Of a stretch of DNA of 64,000 bases, positions 15,731-28,102 are shown in pieces. The stretch comes from Clavelina lepadiformis (Eukaryota; Chordata; Ascidiacea; Aplousobranchia; Clavelinidae). Under the pieces are notes generated by a model. The model did not search any database and had not been told where the DNA came from. It worked only from the letters and a program-made list of their open reading frames with translations. Position 1 is the stretch's first letter. Every line of letters begins with the position of its first letter. Made by a program: the position numbers and the translations under genes. Location: assembly GCF_947623445.1 (NCBI RefSeq), contig NC_135246.1, forward strand, positions 8,601,856-8,665,855, given 5' to 3'.

Positions 15731-18700
15731 TGAAAATAGCCTAAGATGTGTTTTATCACTTTATATCTATGTGAAGTTGTAAACTCCTGGATAATTGAAT
15801 CCTTTATAATAATTAAAGCAGCATCTTGCTTTGTCATCACAACAGCATGATGCACTTTGACTACATCTTGCAGTTAATTTTTCCGCTGGTATAACTCTGC
15901 AATGTGACACAGCAGCACCAAGCACTTCAATATGTTCAACAGCTGCCCATAGAGATATAAATTTAAAAAAAGGAATTAAAAACTTTAAAAGTGAAGAAAT
16001 AGTAGGCTATGAATCAGGCATTCATAAACATAGTTTGCGTGCAAACAACTCTGGAGACATTTTGGGAAAATCAAGACCACATACTGCATGTTTTCTGATT
16101 AAAGATAACAAACATTTTTGCCTATGTGTTTTGACCGCCATACAAATTGTCTTCACTAGTACTTTGATCAACAAAACTTTCGCTAGTCTAGTAGAACACA
16201 TATCATCAACTGGATTTTCCAATACGTGGAAGACTGGAATTTGAATTTCGTTAAAGGATTATTAGCATACGCGCAGACTTTACACAGGATTAGTGATGGC
16301 ATGACAACCTACTGTCATCAACACGAAAACACTTTCGAGCCAAGCTTCAGCTTGGTTGTTCACTGGTTTTTACTAAGCGTGTTTTAGATTTAAAAGCGTA
16401 TAATTTTCATCTTTTTAGGCCTGGCTGTTTGACGCGGGCAATAACTCGCTTTCTTTTCGATCTTTTGTAGCGAGTAATTATTCACTCTTGAATGCGTGAA
16501 ATGGGCAGATTTTACACCTTGCAAATGTGGATGGCCACATATTCAAAAAACTTCATGATGAATACAAATTCATTTAGTTTTCACGTTGTTGCCTATTTTC
16601 TGGATTATGAAATCTTTCAATAGTCTTGGCGTTTAAGTATGTTTTTAAGTTTTACCCGAGGTCTTAGCCACCTCACGAGAAAGTTTTGCATCTTACACAT
16701 TTTTAAACAGGACAACTGTTTTCCACAAATTGAAAGTCATCCAAAAGTTTTGTGTCAAACTTCACATTTGTTAGCAAGCTAAAACAATTATGGCAAAACA
16801 AACAAATAAGGCTCCAGAAGTGTTTAATTTTAGGCTACTATAACTGTTTTACTTAATACCTCATGAAACTAAAGAGACAACATCTTTAAATTGCAGATGA
16901 TTAACAGTAGAGCTGAAAACATCAAGCTAAGTTTGCGGGCAACAAATACACTCATGCACATGTATTTACCAACTGTCAATAATTTGTTACAGTAAGTCAC
17001 AAGCTTGTGATTTTCCATTTCCGTTATGCATGACATTGTGTCCTACTTTTTTCCCAAATTTGCGGGAAATAGCCTATTTGCATGGAACTAAAGGATGAAC
17101 CGGCAAGATACGGTAAGTCGTATATTTTTGATTTAGGCTATTTTGTTGCCAACTGATTCACTTTTTGTCGTTTTTTTTTCATTTCCAGCTTTGCTCCAAG
17201 TGATTTTGTTACATTCCACAAATTGTAGACGCCACATCACAAAGGAAAAAGTTAGCTGGCTTTATCTTTATCAGGAGCACACCTGATATCTTTTGACGAA
17301 AACAGTATTGTACACAATGAGAAAACGATGCATCTAATAAAGGAAAACACTACATTTTCCTCCGATTTATATTTTAAAGGGCCGCACCTTGACTACCACA
17401 AATATCGGAAATGCTTGGGCTAGGAATCACATTCTACACCGGTTTTTTCTTTGTACGCCAGAATTGTGCTGCTGAACACCGGACATCTGCCAAAACGGAT
17501 GCATATTATGCATCCAAAATATGCAAGTTCGCTTGGATCGATTGGACCCCTTGGATTGCTTGGACGACCTGGACTATAAAATTAAATTGAAAGTTTTTTC
17601 AAACCGTGTATTTAGTTTAGTAGATGAATCTACAGTACTGTATTGAACATATTTTGTAAAACTTGCTGCAAACGAAGCACAAATTTTCACTTTAGTGTTT
17701 AATAGGCCTACGTGTTATTCCATCTTCGTTTAGCATGGTTTTCCAAGCACTCGTAACATATTGCGTGGCATTCTTCACATTCTATAAGAGCGGTCCGTGA
17801 ACGGTTTTCAGCCGGGTCGCAAAAGTTTCACAAAAGACTAAACGCAATACCCTTACAGGATAGAAAAAAAAACAAGAATAAAAAAAATAAACACCAAACG
17901 CACATAAATCATAAACAGCGACATGCAATATGTAGCCTACATTTCAAACGTACAGGTAAAACAAACATTTCGTTGCAATAATATAGCATGTTGATGTTTT
18001 CATTCTGAGATACTATAAAGACACGTTATGGTGAAAGCGCATTTAATACAGTAATATATTTCGGTAAAACGTTCAGCGGAGCTCAGCTAAGACGCAATGA
18101 ATAACTAGTTGCTTTTTGAGAAGAAATAAAACCTGTGTCGGACTACAAGCATGAGCGTAGCCATGGGGGCCTTTGCTTTCCGCCAAAGTTTGACAACGGA
18201 AGGTTTATGGGAAGAGCTCAGTTTAGTAATTCATGCTTTACACTGAAGCTAATAGTAAACCTTTAGAAAGGTACTTAAGATCGGTCTCCATTACTTTTGC
18301 ATTCACGTATCCAGATTGAGTACTGTATTGACATATTTTTACGTCATAATTTTGTATGTTATCTCGGAGTGCAAAAGTAGCCTACATTAAACTATTTAAT
18401 ATTACAATATCTTAAAATATCTTTTAAAATTATGATAATTTGTAAACGTTGAATAGGTTGACAGCTTAGCGCTTGCTTCTCAAGCTGTTTGCGAAACTGA
18501 TATTGCACCATAGTCGATCCGACCTGGTCAATGTAAGTTCGTTCGTTAACACCCAATTAAGTTGTGCTTCACCATATGTACGAATATTAATTAAATTATT
18601 TGTCATTTATTAACAATCATAATTTTCTCGTGCTTGTCCGCTTTTACAGTCGCTTTTTTATGCTGTTTTGGTTTTACGTAATTATGATGTGGCACGTCCG

Positions 18701-20410
18701 AATGACGTAAAACAAAACCATTTGCCTACTAAATATTGATGTGAAATTTATTTGCAACAAGTTTTAAAAAATATCTTCAATACTATAAATTCACTTTTAC
18801 TAAATGCACGGTGTGAAAAAACTTTCAATACAATTTTATGGTCCGAACGATTAAAGCAAACTTGTAATTTTTGGAAGCATTGGGCGAAAACTGCCTTACT
18901 CTGCAGTCCGGGTAGTGTGACAAATGACGATGAGAATCACAGGTCACAGCTCATTGTTATTTTGGCGAACCTTTAACCGAGCGGGCTAAGCTCACATATT
19001 AAACTACTACTGGTGAAATTCACGCTGCCAATCTGCAAGTAGAAGTAGTTAATTTATATTCAAAAGCAAAGTATATTTTTCACATTATTCTTAATTATAA
19101 ATTTTCAAAGTTAGTGTATTTTTGATAAGAAAATTCACAAATCAAATGGAATTATCACACTTTGTAAAGATTATCATTCTATTCTTTCCTTTGTTACAAT
19201 TGTGTAATGTTTTGGGCTACAGAAATTTCATGAGCTTGGAACACAGTATTTCCATTGTCTTCCAAATTGTGACGTTCTGATTATGTGCTATTTATCGCGC
19301 TGTTTATTGCATAACGTCATACTTGCCATAAGTTCATTTTCTGTTCACGACATGTAGGCTAATTGTTACCTTATCGAACAATAATTAACTGATAGGCAAC
19401 CTGTTCTGTAAACACGTTATCTACCTTGCATTTGTGAACTCATTGTACTAAGATAACCCCATATTTGTCATCCTATTTTCTAAACATATTATTTACATTG
19501 CTTTGTGAATTCGCCGAATTCGAAATAACCCTGTGTGATTGACAACTTAATTGGTAACTGGTAAACATGTCTATCTGCCCGATTGACCCCGTAAAAACCG
19601 CGTCCTTATTCTAAAAAAAGCCAGTATTGATTGACGCTTAATTGTGTTATTGAAGATTCTCTTGTTAGAACTAACACGTAACCTGTAAATCTTTGAGTCC
19701 AAAAGTTCGAACCATTTCCTGTAGTGATAACCGGCATTGCCCGTCAAGATAAAATTAGTTTTCCTAAATTTTCTCCTTCAGTGTATATACAGTATGTACC
19801 GTTGCATGCTATGATTTTCAAATTTATTAAAGAGAGATAGTTAGTAAACGGCTCCGAGAACAACTTGTTTTAGTGATTTTTTAACGTAGAGAGATGCGTT
19901 TTAACTGTAATCGGTTTCTTAAAATCCTTTTCTATGAACTGTTTTAACACTTTTGTAATTTCTCGTGTTATCTGAAATAGTAATGGAAAGCATTAAAAGT
20001 GAAATTAATCGGATTATCTGTGTTTATTATCAGATCAACTCAACCGAAATTTAGAGAATTGCTAAACAGGATTCGCAGCCTTTCAATTATTTTTAATAGT
20101 CCGATCTCAATATTAATTATAAACTAATGATAAACTAATTGCGGTATTTACTAAGCAGTGTAAACCAAGCTAAGTGGAATATCCAAACTTGGCTTCTCTT
20201 TAGAAAAATTGAATTCATTGTCTGATTGACGATAACATGAGAGAAATGAATTTGTTTATAGTAAAAAAATGTCAGAAGATTTAGAAACTAAAGATCATTA
20301 AGGCTAAACCGTGTTAACCCAGCTTAATCACTCAGTAGCCTATATATCATAGTAAAATAAAATGTAAAACGTAGGACGGTACTAAAGGTTTTTTTGTTTT
20401 TAATTTCTTT
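15731..20410. other. Long gene-poor stretch upstream of AMSH
   Basis: Expected to contain the AMSH promoter and any 5' untranslated exon close to 15.8-16.3 kb. The rest is AT-rich with only short chance reading frames. No conserved protein segment, tRNA, rRNA or transposon terminus was recognised. Confidence 0.45.
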
Positions 20411-20414
20411 ACAC

Positions 20415-20503
20415 AAGCTTTTGCAAGCATAGGCTTACATTATCAGGTGCAGTAAGAGATCAAATCAGGTCATCTCTTAGTACACCTGATGAAAGCTTGG
20501 GTA
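20415..20503. repeat. Foldback repeat, family copy 1
   Basis: The left arm (CAAGC...ATCAGGTGCAGTAAGAGAT) is mirrored by the right arm, whose reverse complement reads CAAGCTTTCATCAGGTG then TACTAAGAGAT. The same sequence type recurs once at 38610-38655. It has no coding content. Likely a small foldback or SINE-like repeat end; the exact class is unknown. Confidence 0.5.
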
Positions 20504-21089
20504 GAGAAGTTATTAAAAAATCAACCCGTGAAACATCCCAGATAGCACGTAGTTGTCGGTCCGACAACTACAACGAGCTATTCTCGCTATAGCGATTGTA
20601 GCTCCTCTGCCGCTAATGGGTAGCAAGCTAGACACGGTGTTTTTACGCTGTCCAAAAGATCTTTGTCGGGCCGACGGAGGTCCATTAGTGATGTTAGATG
20701 ATGCCATAAAACCGTTTAGAACAAAATAATGATTAAACATACATAACTTAGTTTTATTTAATATTTTTAAAATATAAATGTTATTATTTAATGAGGTTCG
20801 TAACAGTCGGAAAGGTTTTTTCACTAAATGTTGGTAACAAACTAACAATTATAATAATTATAGTAATTCCTATAGTAATAACACCCCTGGCTTTTTTATT
20901 CAGATATTTTGAATATAATACGTATTATACTTCTTTGTTTATTCTGAGTTTTTGTTTAACAATTAAATAAACATTTATTTCTAAGTTATCAAATCGATAT
21001 CATTTTAATGTTTTTTTCTGCTTTGAGGCTATGGTCGTCAGCAAGTTTGATTGTCGCCGTCTAGTTTGAACAATGAGATAGGATATAGT

Positions 21090-22042
21090 CATGGTTGCCA
21101 ACTGGTATATTTATATACCAAATTCCAGAAACCTGGTATATTTCAAACCTGTATGGTATACGATTTTTTCGTTTGGTATATTTTGGAAAACTGGTATATT
21201 CTTGGTATATTTTTGAAATTAAAAAAAACTGTTTCTGAATTTCTACCACAGATTTACTTTACAATCTGGCAACCCTGCAGTAACAGACTAACAGTAAAGT
21301 GTAGGACTGAATTTACTGAAACTGAACTGCTGAGTGCTGACTGTCACTCACTGTTCTCAGCCGTCTTGAGAAAACGGTAGCTGGGCGCTAAATTTAGTTG
21401 GTTTATAAGGCGTTACACGATAAATTCAAAATTAAATAATAATGGCATCAAGGAAATGGAAACCACGTTATGATGGTCAACGAAAATTTCGTTCAGAATG
21501 GTGTCATGAATTTCCTTGAAAAACTTTGAAACTGTTGATATTTGTAAACCCTACAAAGAGTTAGCACATTATGCTCTTGCTTGTTTGGCTACTCCAGTCA
21601 GTAACGCTATTGTTGAGAGAATGTTCAGCCATGTCACTTGTGTAAAAACTAAATTCCGAAATAGGCTTAAACTTCCAATGCTATAGAAGCAATTCTGAGG
21701 GTAAGGCATTGTTTAATTATGAAAGGAGAATGCTGTAAGAAATTTGATGTTACCCAACAAATGTTCGAAAACTTTAATTAAAGTATGTATGATTTACAAA
21801 ATGAGGATGGAAATAAGTTTGAATTACTTGACTAAACTTTTTCATTCATATCAATGCATCGTCAAACATTTATTTTTCAAGGTTCTTGATAAAAAATTGC
21901 CGTCAAGTTTTGTTAACATGTAGTGTTGGTATATGTGGCTCTAATTGCTCATAGTTTGTTTGTTTTTTTCAGGTAAACATAGCTTTGGTATATTTTAATT
22001 CAAAATTTGGTATATTGTTGCCTTTACAATCTGGCAACCCTG
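21090..22042. mobile_element. Non-autonomous hAT element nested in the 4.5-kb transposon
   Basis: The ends CATGGTTGCCA and TGGCAACCCTG are inverted repeats with one mismatch. The flanking 8-base duplications GATATAGT (21082-21089 and 22043-22050) are perfect. Subterminal DNA at both ends is packed with GGTATAT/TTGGTATATT motifs, probably transposase-binding repeats. An extra internal copy of the terminal sequence (ATCTGGCAACCCTG) lies near 21263-21278. Only the C-terminal part of a transposase remains inside, so this is a deletion derivative. Confidence 0.92.
21552..21780 (+). pseudogene. hAT dimerisation-domain remnant
   Basis: Plus-strand sequence reads YKELAHYALACLATPVSNA then IVERMFSHVTCVKTKFRNRL, the signature of the C-terminal dimerisation domain of hAT transposases (the A-x-x-ERxFS block). 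A stop codon follows the segment LKLPML, and the remainder continues in a shifted frame. The catalytic domain upstream is missing. It is the coding remnant of the nested hAT element. Confidence 0.85.
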
Positions 22043-22865
22043 GATATAGTACGATACAATAGTTTGGATTGAGGATGTAACATTTAAAAGATATGAAGGC
22101 AGGCAAAAATTGTTTTCTGGTGGATTTTAAACCATAGTTCGGTTTATTATATAGTATTGCTGCTGATAAGTGGTTAGAGATTTGATACAAATCCAAATGT
22201 TATATGTACCAATTGTAGTTGGATTAGATCTTATGATAAAACATACACATGCACGAGACTCGTTGATTGGTTAATGTGCGTCTGTCTGCACGCTAGGCTA
22301 CGTAAAGAGTTTGGTATAGGCTAATGGCCTTAGTCACGTAGCTTAGTACGTGTGTTTTTCGACTAGGCCTACTGCTGCGTCATTTGCTTAAGGCAGGTTG
22401 TTTTCCGTTTCAGGATTATAAATCAATATTCAACAAAAGTATAGCCTATATTTCAAACCATTTGGCATATAAAAGACATCCACCAAATTTCGAATGAGGC
22501 AAAATCTCGAAATAAAATGTGCCCTATAAGAAAGAAATACGTACTAAGTCATGCAAGCAAAGTCAATATCTGAAGAGGTCCAATAATAAACCTAGGCTAG
22601 GTGTCCAAGACTGCCAAGTTTTGTAACTTTATCATGAGCGAAACATGTATTTTAGACGGAGGATAAAAAAGCCCCCTCATGTGTATTTTGAGTCTCTCTG
22701 GAACTTGTGTAAAATAGAATTAAGGTGTGTAATTTTGCACTTGTAATGTATAATAGTTTCTAGTTTGACTAATAAAAGTGTCATGTTTTTAGGTTAACCA
22801 TGGCTTCAGCACAAAACATGCATACCAGTAATTATATTTTTAATTTAATTTTTAATTATTCCCAG

Positions 22866-24780
22866 ATAATTATAAGAGTGCTAGAAAAAAGTGTGAAAAA
22901 GCAGTAAATGCAACTCATATCTGCTCAGAAGATTTAGACACTACCGACGTTGAAAGTAAAAGGAAGTAAGTCAGATAAAAAACCAATTATGTGGTTGGAC
23001 ACTTAGCAATTTAAGCAATGAAGATAGGTTTTCTGTGAGTAGCATTTGACAACTAAAAATATGTGACTAAATAAATTACATAATTTATTTGTAATGAAGT
23101 ATTCAAACTCGCACATTTTTCAAATATTTTGTTGAAACAAAAACATATACATATTTTTTATCAGAATTCGACCTCCATCTCGACTTGAAGAATCAAATTC
23201 TGACAATGATGCCAGGTAAAGTAAACAGAATTGACCTTGGATGATGAAATAAACAAAGTGCAAATGCTTGATAAATTACCTGATTAATTATTATTATACA
23301 TGTTATGACTGTCTAAAGTAGTGATTTGCACATTAGTGAGCATATTTACTGCAGTAACCACTGGGAATCAGACCAATCCAAACCCAAAAGGAAAAAATTG
23401 TTTTCACAACATTCAACACCACCACCTGTTGTTCCAGAAATGCCTAACACCCAGGAAAGAAGGTATACATTATTCTCGATATTGCTGTTATTATAAATAA
23501 TATGTAATTTTTTAAATAAGTTATGGGCTACATATAAAAGTTACCAATCTTTACATTAATGTTCAAGGTAAAAAAATGAAAGTATTTTATCTTCAAGTAG
23601 AAGTGATAAGCTATGCTACCAATTTCTTTGTTTTGGCAGTGCAAATACTTCTTTTTCAACACCCATTTTAGTTGCAAGGTAAACAAATTTGACATGCAAT
23701 GCCACAAGTTTTTCTTTGTAAACAGTTACGTAACAGCTGTAATCAGTGTGGTATGCTATGTGGTACGGTATGCTCGTTTTTCGTACTTCCGGATTCTGTA
23801 AAATAATCCAAGTTTCTTCGGTGGAACACTTCAACTTGCCGATAGATTCATTTGAGGATTTTGATAGGGTGGAATCACTGCTAGCAGAGAAATCACAAGC
23901 GCATGTTTTTGTAAGTGCAACATGTAGGTTAATATGCAAGTTACTGATAATTAAATAATAATATGAATATTGAGTATTTTCATCTCTTTTATCTAATTGC
24001 TATGGGGGACTACGTTGACATTTTTTTCAACTTTGATAATGATTCCATGTAAAAGCATGACATGTAACCAGTAACATAATGCCGCCAAACAATTGATTCT
24101 TATCAGGATTTTTTTTTAGATTTCCTATCTAGAAACAATAGGTGGCATAACAGCAAAAGATGTTATCAGCATGATGTTGAGCAAATTGTTGACCTGTGAA
24201 CTGGCAACCAATTGTAATTGGATGGGAAAGGGTCATAAGACAGGAATGCATTCATCACAACTCGCAAAAGCTGTTATAGGTGAATAAGTCAAAATTGAGT
24301 GTTGATGGTTTTGCTAAGTCATGTTTTGATTTTTTAGGTTGCTTACCGCTTCTTAATTGTTTTAAGATGTATTGTGAGTGTTATTTACTATTAGGCCTAT
24401 CTGTCGATGATGTTTACTCCAGTATTTTGTTTTCATGTCATTATACTTTAGATGCTGCCAAGAAATCGGGTATTAAGGAAGCAGAGAGTATCTGCGAGAT
24501 CAAGAAATGGTTAAAAAATGCTAGTGATAGGGAAGGGGGACGGCTAAAAAGAATGAAGAACAAAATGGGTAAGCTGTGTGGCATGCGTGTGTGATGTTCA
24601 TATCATGTATTGCAGAACGTTTTACTTTGCATTTTTAATTTTGTAGATAGTAAAGAAACATTATGCAATATATTTCATTACAAAAATGTTTTAGATAAAG
24701 AGCGGAAAGATGAAGCCACGCGCAGACAATTGTATTTCATGAATTTCGACTCATCTTCTACAAGTGATGATAGCGGATGA
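22866..24780 (+). CDS. DUF4806-type protein, spliced, within a transposon
   Basis: Exons supported by splice signals and phase: 22866-22965, 23165-23215, 23355-23462, 23640-23678, about 23750-23910 (left edge unresolved), 24120-24279, 24452-24568, 24695-24780. The early exons are polar and low-complexity (KPKRKKLFSQHSTPPPVVP). The conserved C-terminal part begins with FNLPIDSFEDFDRVESLL, then IGGITAKDVISMMLSKLL, CNWMGKGHKTGMHSSQL and IKKWLKNASDR. That order matches the DUF4806 domain as I remember it, a domain of unknown function common in invertebrate transposon-associated genes. The protein ends with an acidic Ser/Asp tail. The exon near 23.75 kb does not join in frame to the preceding exon with any acceptor I could find, so the N-terminal model may be wrong. 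The start codon was not established. AATAAA follows at 24794. Confidence 0.65.
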
Positions 24781-24793
24781 TGATAGTGATTAT

Positions 24794-24799
24794 AATAAA
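24794..24799 (+). terminator. Polyadenylation signal of the DUF4806 gene
   Basis: AATAAA 14 bases after the stop codon of the DUF4806-type gene and before the GC-rich right end of the host transposon. Confidence 0.5.
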
Positions 24800-25081
24800 A
24801 TATTGTGTTTGCTGGTAGAACTTTCAAATTTGAAAAAATAAACTTTTTGCTGAACTGCATAAAAACCCTGTGTGTTAGTGATTGTTGGTAGGCCCAAAGT
24901 CGGCTCGTAGGAGATCGTAGCTAACTTGCCGACCGAGGTCCGACAAAGATTTTGTTGCTCCCTACCCGACCTAGGCCCGCTGGACAAAACGAAGTTGGCC
25001 CTTCAGCGATTATCGTTTGTGGGCCGCCAAAAGCAAGCTAGCGGCTCGACGTCGGCTCTCGAGCGACGTGCTATCTGGGAT

Positions 25082-27304
25082 ATAAAGACGGTGTACAGCA
25101 CTACTGAAAGTATTACAGTAACATCCATCTCTGTCACCAATTGGCGGCTTCTGTCATTCCGGTCGCTGAGTGAGATGTATGATGAAGTGTGACGACCTTT
25201 ATGGCTATTCCTCGTTACTAACGGACCTCACTTTAAGGCATGATTGTTAGTAATTAGCATTTGTCTTAGGAATGACTTACATAAACGTTAACATAAATAT
25301 AAAACCTAAATTTATCCATTTCTTACGCTTTTGCACATGTATCCAGTCACAAAACAAATGGAATGTATTGCATAGTGATTTCTATAAATAAATAAATTCT
25401 TAAATAAATAAATTTTATAAATAAATAAATTCTTTCACAAATGTAAAAACCGAGATTATGACGATTTGAAATAAATTGTTTTGTGACTCGAATCCAGTCA
25501 ACCGAAATTTCCAATTACGAGCATCATAATAAAATTAAAGCAATCATTGTGAGGGCTAGGTCACATCCGAGAATACCATCCTATAATTTGGATTTTTTAT
25601 TTTCTGTATACTGAGTGAAATAAAGTTGTTACGGTACGGTTTATTATTTTGTTATGTTTCAATTTTTCGAGCTGTTACCCCACTTGCAACTTAAAAAAAT
25701 ACTTTACGGATTGCTGAACAATCTTTGCTCAGTTTTTGATTTTCTTTGAGTTTTCAACGGTGTTATGTTACCAAGGATACTAACCTAACCAATAAGGTAT
25801 GAGCCTTAGCCAAGCATCATCCACCAAACAGTAGATAGCCTAGTCATAACTAAGTCGAAATTAAAAATACTTGCAGTCGTACTATGCTTGTGTGATTTGC
25901 ACCGTTTTTGGTTTAACGTAACCTTGTATACACAGCAGTTGCACTAACGTCGTGAGTTTTAAAATTAGTGGAAAAAATAAATTTGGTTTATCAATCATTT
26001 TTTCATTTAGAAGTTATAATCTAGGCTTAGGCTATATTTCTTCATCTTACTGGACTACATGGTGGAAAACTAAAAGTCAATACAATTTATTGTCGTTGAA
26101 AACAAATTAAAATTTGAAAATTTAGAGCTAAAATTAATATTAAATGTGTTTAAGGTACTGGTACTTAGTGATAAAACAACTTGTAAAGATAAGATAAAAC
26201 ACATTAAAAAGGTTTGTCCAGCAATTATCGTTTAATGTTTAGTTTGCAATGCCGTTTGTAAATCCACCCTAGCTTGGGAACACAAGAAGTAAGGGCAACA
26301 GACAATTCAGTATTGAGAGAGGGAGAGAGAGTTTATTTTCACTATTAAAAGTAAATTAAAAAGTATCATAACATAGTTTTAACATAATTTTTTGGTTTGG
26401 GGCAGCAAAAAGATTGTTAGTCATATCTAGTGGGAGAATTAGTATTTCTGGCATTCATAAACTGCATTCGTAAACGGCATTCTGAACTGACATTTATAAT
26501 GATGTTTCAGATTGCTGCTTTTCACCAAGGCTTTTCGACTACATATAAGGTAAAGTGGAGTAGAACTGGCTGTGGGAAGAATAAAAGCATACTTTCCTAT
26601 CCATTCTTCCTTGAACAAACGATTTTTATTGTCAAACTTCCTTCTCTTGAAAGATGCCATATTATATCTGTAATTACCGATTCTAGTTAAATTAGTAGTG
26701 AACTATAAAGTTTTGCCAATTATTGTTAGTCTGGAGCTGAACAGAATTAATAAAAACACTGTATATTGTTCCTGTACATCTGCAAAATGAAACTGTTATT
26801 TGTTTTTTCCCTTTGCATTTTACTCGCCCTTTTCTTTTTTTCCGTGGTTGCATTGTGACGTCAACAAGGCTTGTTTGATTTATTTGAAATTCTGCTATTG
26901 TCTGCTATTTTTTTGTTTTTGCAAATCAATGATAATGGATTTGGTTTGTTAAAAAGCTGGTACCCTTTATGAAGTCACAATATCATTCATTTGCTAAAAA
27001 TAGTTGAGTAGCCCTGTTATAAACATTATGCTTGCAAAGAGAAAAACATGTATGCATTGTATTATAAGCAGCATGTCTTTCACCAACAAACTTCATACAT
27101 TCATAGCACCTCTTCCATTTTAGTGTTAACTTAAGCTCAAAGGTACTACATGCTAATATTACTTTGTCACCTAAACTTTCTATTCACCTGATTATTGAGT
27201 AAATTAAACTCTTCACATATTTTTTCATATAACTTAGTTACTTATCTCAAACAATACTCTCTGCCGGTTATATCTGAGAAGCTACTGATAGTTACTTTGT
27301 TTAT
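25082..27304. other. Gene-poor stretch with a short AAAT microsatellite
   Basis: No host gene recognised. Positions 25386-25433 carry interrupted AAAT/AATA repeats (ATAAATAAATAAATTC repeated about three times). A GA-rich tract lies near 26317-26330. The only protein-like signal is the BED-finger hAT remnant listed separately. Confidence 0.5.
26439..26660 (-). pseudogene. BED-finger N-terminus of a hAT transposase
   Basis: The minus-strand reading MASFKRRKFDNKNRLFKEEW then KYAFILPTASSTPLYLICSR and LVKSSNLKHHYKCQF resembles the zinc-finger N-terminus of ZBED/GTF2IRD2-like hAT transposases, including the C-x-x-C-type cysteine region and HH. The first cysteine of the finger is not conserved and the sequence stops after 73 codons. 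No terminal repeats were found nearby, so this is an orphan fragment. Confidence 0.65.
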
Positions 27305-27306
27305 TA

Positions 27307-27926
27307 CAGTCAGACCTTGTTAATCCGAACCCCGATATCGCTATCCAACAGAAAACTTCGGGGAACCAGTTTCTTCCCATGCATTTTAACCCTTTAAATC
27401 CAAAAGCCTCACTGTTCGACTCTGACACAGAAATTTTGGAACAGACATGCTAAATCAATAGAAAAAAATCAGATAAACCGGATTTCGAAGCTAAAAAGAT
27501 TGGTTGTGAATGCAAGTTTTTGCGCATTTGTCGTAGATGACAAAAACAATAGCCTATTATCTATGCACAATGAACGCAGCAGTGATATAGTTAGATGAGA
27601 TTGTTATACAACACGCTGAGTCAGCGCTAATGAGCTAGTTTAATAAAAGCATGCACATAAAATATATTTTTGTGTCTAGGCGGCCGTTAAAATTATTTTT
27701 TGTGTTGTGCAAATGCTTTTTGTGACACTTACTAGCTCTTCACATTTAAAATGCATTAGTATGCCTTAAGCCTATTCTGTACAAACTTCTAACAATGACC
27801 ATTGTGACGTATTCCCGCTCAAAAATATTTCACCCTATTATTGTTTTGATTCCAATCATACGGATACCTCACTAAACTGACATATTGTTAAGAAACAAAG
27901 TGGTCCGGATTAATGAGGTCTGACTG
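27307..27926. mobile_element. pogo/Tigger-type MITE, 620 bp
   Basis: The left end CAGTCAGACCTTGTTAATCC is matched inverted by the right end, whose reverse complement reads CAGTCAGACCTCATTAATCC. TA lies immediately outside both ends (27305-27306 and 27927-27928), the standard target duplication of Tc1/mariner-pogo elements. The interior has no open frame of note. The ends match the 'trying to find a missing frame' type sequence of Tigger elements (GTTAATCCGAAC). It lies just upstream of the first recognised ENKD1 exon. Confidence 0.9.
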
Positions 27927-28102
27927 TATCGGTATATCAATTTTAACTAGCCTAGACTATTTATTTTCACATTTAAGCTAGATAAGACAAGTTTTGTTCT
28001 AGCAAATGCCTTGCATGTGGTGATCTGTTAAAATTTTCTGGTTTTGTTAGTGTTTAGGTTAGTTTATGTTGTCTATTACCTGTTTTGACACAAATTTTCA
28101 AA

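Larger units (their letters stand above)
20537..25079 (+). mobile_element. 4.5-kb DNA transposon, ISL2EU-like, carrying a DUF4806 gene
   Basis: The left edge reads CCCAGATAGCACGT and the right edge ACGTGCTATCTGGG, a perfect 14-base inverted repeat, with AT immediately outside on each side (20535-20536, 25080-25081). The outer 150-200 bases at both ends are unusually GC-rich. They share further segments in inverted orientation, including TCTTTGTCGG followed by A or G and CC. Inside are a spliced plus-strand gene of DUF4806 type (22866-24780) and a nested hAT element (21090-22042). The 2-bp AT duplication and end structure suggest the ISL2EU/IS4EU group as I remember it, but no transposase or YqaJ nuclease is visible, so the assignment is tentative. 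An alternative is two separate related MITEs flanking a host gene. Confidence 0.6.

Noticed and set aside
23616..23939. 107-codon minus-strand frame
   Set aside because: Antisense to DUF4806-type exons with no motif of its own.
24926..25192. Plus-strand frame across the right end of the 4.5-kb element
   Set aside because: It lies in the GC-rich terminal region and reads across the element boundary; a chance frame.
25386..25433. Regularly spaced AAAT repeats resembling a repeat array
   Set aside because: Simple microsatellite, not CRISPR; the genome is eukaryotic and there are no distinct spacers.
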